Shown piece by piece: positions 63,177-64,000 of a stretch of DNA of 64,000 bases (position 1 is its first letter; every line of letters begins with the position of its first letter). The DNA comes from Aquimarina latercula DSM 2041 (GTDB taxonomy: Bacteria; Bacteroidota; Bacteroidia; Flavobacteriales; Flavobacteriaceae), in assembly GCF_000430645.1 (NCBI RefSeq), contig NZ_KE387185.1:655780-719779 (forward strand), written 5' to 3'. The notes below the pieces were generated by a model, which saw nothing but the letters and a program-made list of their open reading frames with translations, ran no database searches and was not told where the DNA came from. Made by a program: the position numbers and the translations under genes.

Positions 63177-63314
63177 ATGAAAAAAGACATCAAAACGTTA
63201 AAGCTTAAAAAAACAAAGATTTCTTTACTTAATTTAAATAAGATTAAAGGAGGAGGAATTAGTCTAGCAAGTCGCAGAGCACTCTGCCATACTACTGCTT
63301 CTCAACTTTGTTAA
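63177..63314 (+). CDS. Putative lanthipeptide-type (RiPP) precursor peptide
   Basis: The 45-residue product starts MKKDIKTLKLKKTKISLLNL, continues NKIKGGG and ends ISLASRRALCHTTASQLC. The Lys-rich leader followed by NLNKIKGG matches the Bacteroidetes class I lanthipeptide leader pattern, with cleavage expected after Gly-Gly. The core of about 18-19 residues has two Cys and five Ser/Thr (Ser, Ser, Thr, Thr, Ser), the residues needed for dehydration and thioether rings. No LanB/LanC, LanM or protease-transporter gene is nearby. A terminator follows, so it is expressed alone. Confidence 0.72.
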   Translation: MKKDIKTLKLKKTKISLLNLNKIKGGGISLASRRALCHTTASQLC

Positions 63315-63337
63315 AGTAAAGATTTTTATTAAGTGAT

Positions 63338-63377
63338 AAAATGGTGGTAATTGATATTATCGCCATTTTCTTTTTTT
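63338..63377 (+). terminator. Terminator after the peptide gene
   Basis: A 14-bp stem with two G-U pairs (63338-63351 with 63356-63369) is followed by a T-run at 63371-63377. Confidence 0.83.
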
Positions 63378-63475
63378 GAAATCTTAATAAAGAGTATATT
63401 CCGTACAAAGGAATTTTAATAATGGTCTAATGCTTAAATTAGGGATTGCCTCATTTGATCAAATAATCCATAAAT

Positions 63476-64000
63476 ATGCATACAGTAATTATTGGTGTTG
63501 GTGGTGTTGGAGGATATTTCGGAGGTAAAATATCTCATTCTGGACAAAAAGTATCTATGATTGCTAGAGGAACCCATCTTCAAGCAATACTTAATAATGG
63601 ATTAAAGATTAAAAGTATTGATGGCGATTTCGAAACTAAGCCTTTTCTTGTAACGGATGATATCAAAAAAGTTGATAAGGCGGATCTGATATTGATCTGT
63701 ACTAAATCTTGGCAGGTTATAGAAGCTGCAGAACTTATTAAGCCAATGCTAAAAGAAGATACTATTGTAATTCCCCTTCAAAATGGCGCAGATAATGCTG
63801 AAAAAGTAATGTCTGTCATTGATCCAAAATATGTTTTGGGAGGGTTGTGTAAGATTTATAGCAAAATTGAATCTCCTGGAGTTATTTCACATTTCGGTCA
63901 TGCTCCAGAGGTAATTTTTGGAGAATTAAATGAAAATACTTCGGAGCGTTTATTAAAAGTAAAAGAAGTTTTTGATAAAGCAGGGTTTAAGAATAAAGTT
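63476..64000 (+). CDS. panE: Ketopantoate reductase family protein, N-terminal part
   Basis: The frame runs from ATG 63476 to the window edge, giving 175 residues of an incomplete protein. The N-terminal Rossmann motif GVGGVGGYFGG, SHSGQKVSMIARGTHL and CTKSWQVIEAAEL followed by IPLQNGADNAEKV are typical of 2-dehydropantoate 2-reductase (PanE/ApbA), which makes pantoate for coenzyme A. The catalytic Lys and the C-terminal domain are outside the window. Some relatives act on other 2-keto acids. Confidence 0.85.
   Translation, partial: MHTVIIGVGGVGGYFGGKISHSGQKVSMIARGTHLQAILNNGLKIKSIDGDFETKPFLVTDDIKKVDKADLILICTKSWQVIEAAELIKPMLKEDTIVIPLQNGADNAEKVMSVIDPKYVLGGLCKIYSKIESPGVISHFGHAPEVIFGELNENTSERLLKVKEVFDKAGFKNKV

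Noticed and set aside
1..64000. tRNA, rRNA, CRISPR arrays, insertion sequences and prophage genes
   Set aside because: I saw no cloverleaf sequence, regular repeat-spacer pattern, transposase or phage gene in the window; a dedicated search could still find a tRNA.

Overview
The window comes from an AT-rich Bacteroidetes genome, most likely a marine or environmental member of the Flavobacteriaceae. Evidence: the mutY-ssb-gldE-gldD cluster, promoters of the TTG-N19-21-TAnnTTTG type (a clean one stands before rplU), almost no Shine-Dalgarno sequences, long TonB-dependent receptors, LytTR and membrane-AraC regulators, bL21 with a C-terminal extension, and DUF4199, DUF3098, DUF3127 and DUF4301 proteins. 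I cannot fix the genus. No rRNA, tRNA, CRISPR array, insertion sequence or prophage is visible. Most of the window is ordinary chromosomal backbone.

Layout. Positions 1-8.4 kb hold split biotin genes (3' end of bioA, a lone beta-ketoacyl synthase, bioB) interrupted by a lipoprotein, a Coa1-like membrane protein, a secreted hydrolase and a LytS/LytTR two-component pair; a cupin/JmjC-type oxygenase follows bioB. Positions 8.4-11.1 kb hold a membrane-bound AraC regulator and an S41 protease-like lipoprotein. Positions 11.1-17.4 kb hold recX, rng, a 29-residue basic protein and HU on the minus strand, then mutY-ssb-gldE-gldD on the plus strand. Positions 17.5-23.6 kb hold an EamA exporter, an active/inactive M16 protease pair, a DUF4199 protein and rplU-rpmA. 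Positions 24.1-29.8 kb form a probable phytate module: TPR-LuxR regulator, TonB-dependent receptor, beta-propeller phytase. Positions 29.9-35.4 kb hold ahcY facing an operon of phosphopantetheinyl transferase, thiamine-binding protein, PnuC, a NadR-like kinase, DUF4301 and ArfB. Positions 36-39.9 kb hold a sigma-54 activator tail to tail with a hybrid histidine kinase.

Positions 39.9-49.8 kb are a thiamine region with two TPP riboswitches. One precedes a TonB-dependent receptor (uptake). The other precedes thiS-thiC-tenI-like-thiD-thiE-thiG-thiH-thiF (de novo synthesis). With the PnuC/thiamine-binding operon, the cell appears able both to import and to make thiamine. Positions 49.8-57.3 kb hold a Rieske-like lipoprotein lacking ligands, greA with a terminator-like leader hairpin, HIT, thioesterase, a histidine kinase, a flavin reductase-like protein, an OB-like DUF3127 protein with an SSB-type tail, aat, upp, an ACT protein and tag. 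Positions 57.5-62.9 kb hold a thioredoxin-like protein, a TonB-like protein and the minus-strand cluster ftsX-lgt-unknown-DUF3098-uppP-truB.

The most novel item is a 45-residue ORF at 63177-63314. It has a Lys-rich leader ending in Gly-Gly-Gly and a Ser/Thr/Cys-rich tail, which looks like a Bacteroidetes lanthipeptide-type (RiPP) precursor. It has its own terminator and no modification enzyme in the window. The window ends inside a ketopantoate reductase gene.
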